Shown in pieces: positions 63,045 through 64,000 of a stretch of 64,000 nt of DNA. A program made the translations under genes and the position numbers. The DNA comes from Rhynchopus euleeides (taxonomy: Eukaryota; Euglenozoa; Diplonemea; Diplonemida; Diplonemidae). Numbering within the stretch: position 1 is the stretch's first letter; each line of letters opens with the position of its first letter. The notes beneath the pieces were generated by a model. It had not been told where the DNA came from, did not search any database, and worked only from the letters and a program-made list of their open reading frames with translations. Location of the stretch: positions 1,302,001 to 1,366,000 of the forward strand of contig OY723277.1 in assembly GCA_963210315.1 (NCBI GenBank). Reading direction: 5' to 3'.

Positions 63045-64000
63045 CCCGCCTCCCCACGCTCAGAATCCCGAAGTATCCGAGGTATTGAGAAACCACCTCG
63101 CTGAGGTAGTCAAAAAGAGCCAACTTGGCCGCAACTCCACCCCACTCCCTTAGAGGAAGCGGTTCACTGCGCGCGGACGCACGGAGGGGGTGGGGGTGGT
63201 GGGTGGTGGGGTGTGGTGAAGTGGAAATACAAAGCAGGCAAACAAATCACAGCTGGGTTTGACCTCCCTTCACACTCGGGGGTGAAGGGGGAGGGAGGGA
63301 GAGGGGGTGGGGTGCGTGAGATAAGGGAGTCTTGTGTATGGTGTTGTGAAGAGAGGGGGGAGGGGGGGGGGGGATGCAAGGTAGCGGAGGGGGCCTTGCC
63401 CTGTGTTGGGATACAGCTGGCTGTGTGAATTGATGTATTTCGTGGCAACCTCAAACGTCACACAGAGGTGCACGATTTCCAGGGGAAAACAAAAAGGATG
63501 CATATCGACATGCAAGGAGAGGGGAGGAGGAGGAGGAGGAGACGGGGGGGGGGGGGGAGGGGGGAAGGAGGCTCTTCACATGTCATGGGTTTGCGTGCCT
63601 CACACATAAATCACACCACCAGTCTTGACGCCCACAAAATGGTGGATTTTCCAGCGTCAATTCTGTCTCACAGGGTTAGCCACTTCGACCACACGGGTCG
63701 TTGTGCAGAACTTCTCTTTTCGACGCGACGGTATGTATGTCACGCTTGCAGTTGGCTCTGGCGCTGGTTGCGGGTCTGTCGAGGAGCAGCAGCGGGGTCA
63801 AACCCGTCTGCTGTTTTCTGTCATTCCTGTGGTCTGTCGTACGACTTCGGCTTGCGAAAGACTTTTAAACGTTTATAGCCTCTGGTCACGGCCCCCTTTC
63901 AACTTTGACCGTGGGTGGGTTTCTGAATTTTCTGGAAAGCACCATGGATTCGAGGGACTGCGTGATTCGGACTTGCAGAACGGAAGGGCTACTGGGAAGG
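63045..64000. other. Upstream spacer at the window edge
   Basis: G-rich on the plus strand (G12 at 63362-63374, G13 near 63545-63557, GGA-repeats at 63523-63540), which on the gene strand gives long C/T tracts upstream of the phosphatase. No coding frame with a motif is seen to the end of the window. Confidence 0.35.

Overview
This is nuclear DNA of a protist. The confidently read host genes all lie on the minus strand: a J-protein, an EF-hand protein, a small three-span membrane protein, a Cache/cyclase-like receptor, two pentatricopeptide (PPR) proteins, a divergent Hsp70, a signal-anchor protein, a cysteine-rich membrane protein, a cathepsin L and a PPP phosphatase. Most have no intron. 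Start codons usually sit just downstream of a C-rich, AG-ended acceptor-like sequence. Long one-strand gene arrays with AG acceptors before the ATG are typical of Euglenozoa, where mRNAs receive a spliced leader. The mix of GT-AG introns with two intervening sequences flanked by direct repeats would suit a diplonemid or euglenid better than a kinetoplastid. This is inference; no spliced-leader gene, tRNA or rRNA was found here.

Layout: 0.4-9.1 kb holds the J-protein and EF-hand genes, separated by a pair of inverted-repeat elements. 9.5-11.3 kb is a second pair. 12-17.3 kb holds short hydrophobic exons of small membrane-protein genes. 18.3-23.7 kb is a 3.3-kb inverted-repeat element with broken coding sequence, followed by a third pair. 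26-34 kb is the densest stretch: receptor, PPR protein, Hsp70-like protein. 34-36 kb is repeats. 36.6-39.4 kb has exon fragments and a fourth pair, one member of which has arms of about 610 bp. 39.9-43.5 kb has two membrane-protein genes. 44.2-47 kb is a decayed plus-strand reverse transcriptase gene. 47-50.7 kb has no recognisable gene. 50.7-52 kb is the second PPR gene, followed by a palindrome-rich foldback element and a fifth pair. 57.7-63 kb holds the three-exon cathepsin L gene and the phosphatase.

The two most unusual signals are these. (1) Five composite mobile elements, each made of two abutting inverted-repeat units that share a C7-TAG node, each lying in a poly-G/poly-C run, with a different short subterminal motif array in each B-unit type. 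(2) Two intervening sequences, one in the cathepsin L gene and one in the reverse transcriptase gene. Each is flanked by an 18-nt direct repeat, lacks GT-AG ends, and removing it with one repeat copy restores the protein. The host proteins otherwise read as housekeeping, organelle RNA metabolism, signalling and lysosomal proteolysis, with no obvious shared pathway.
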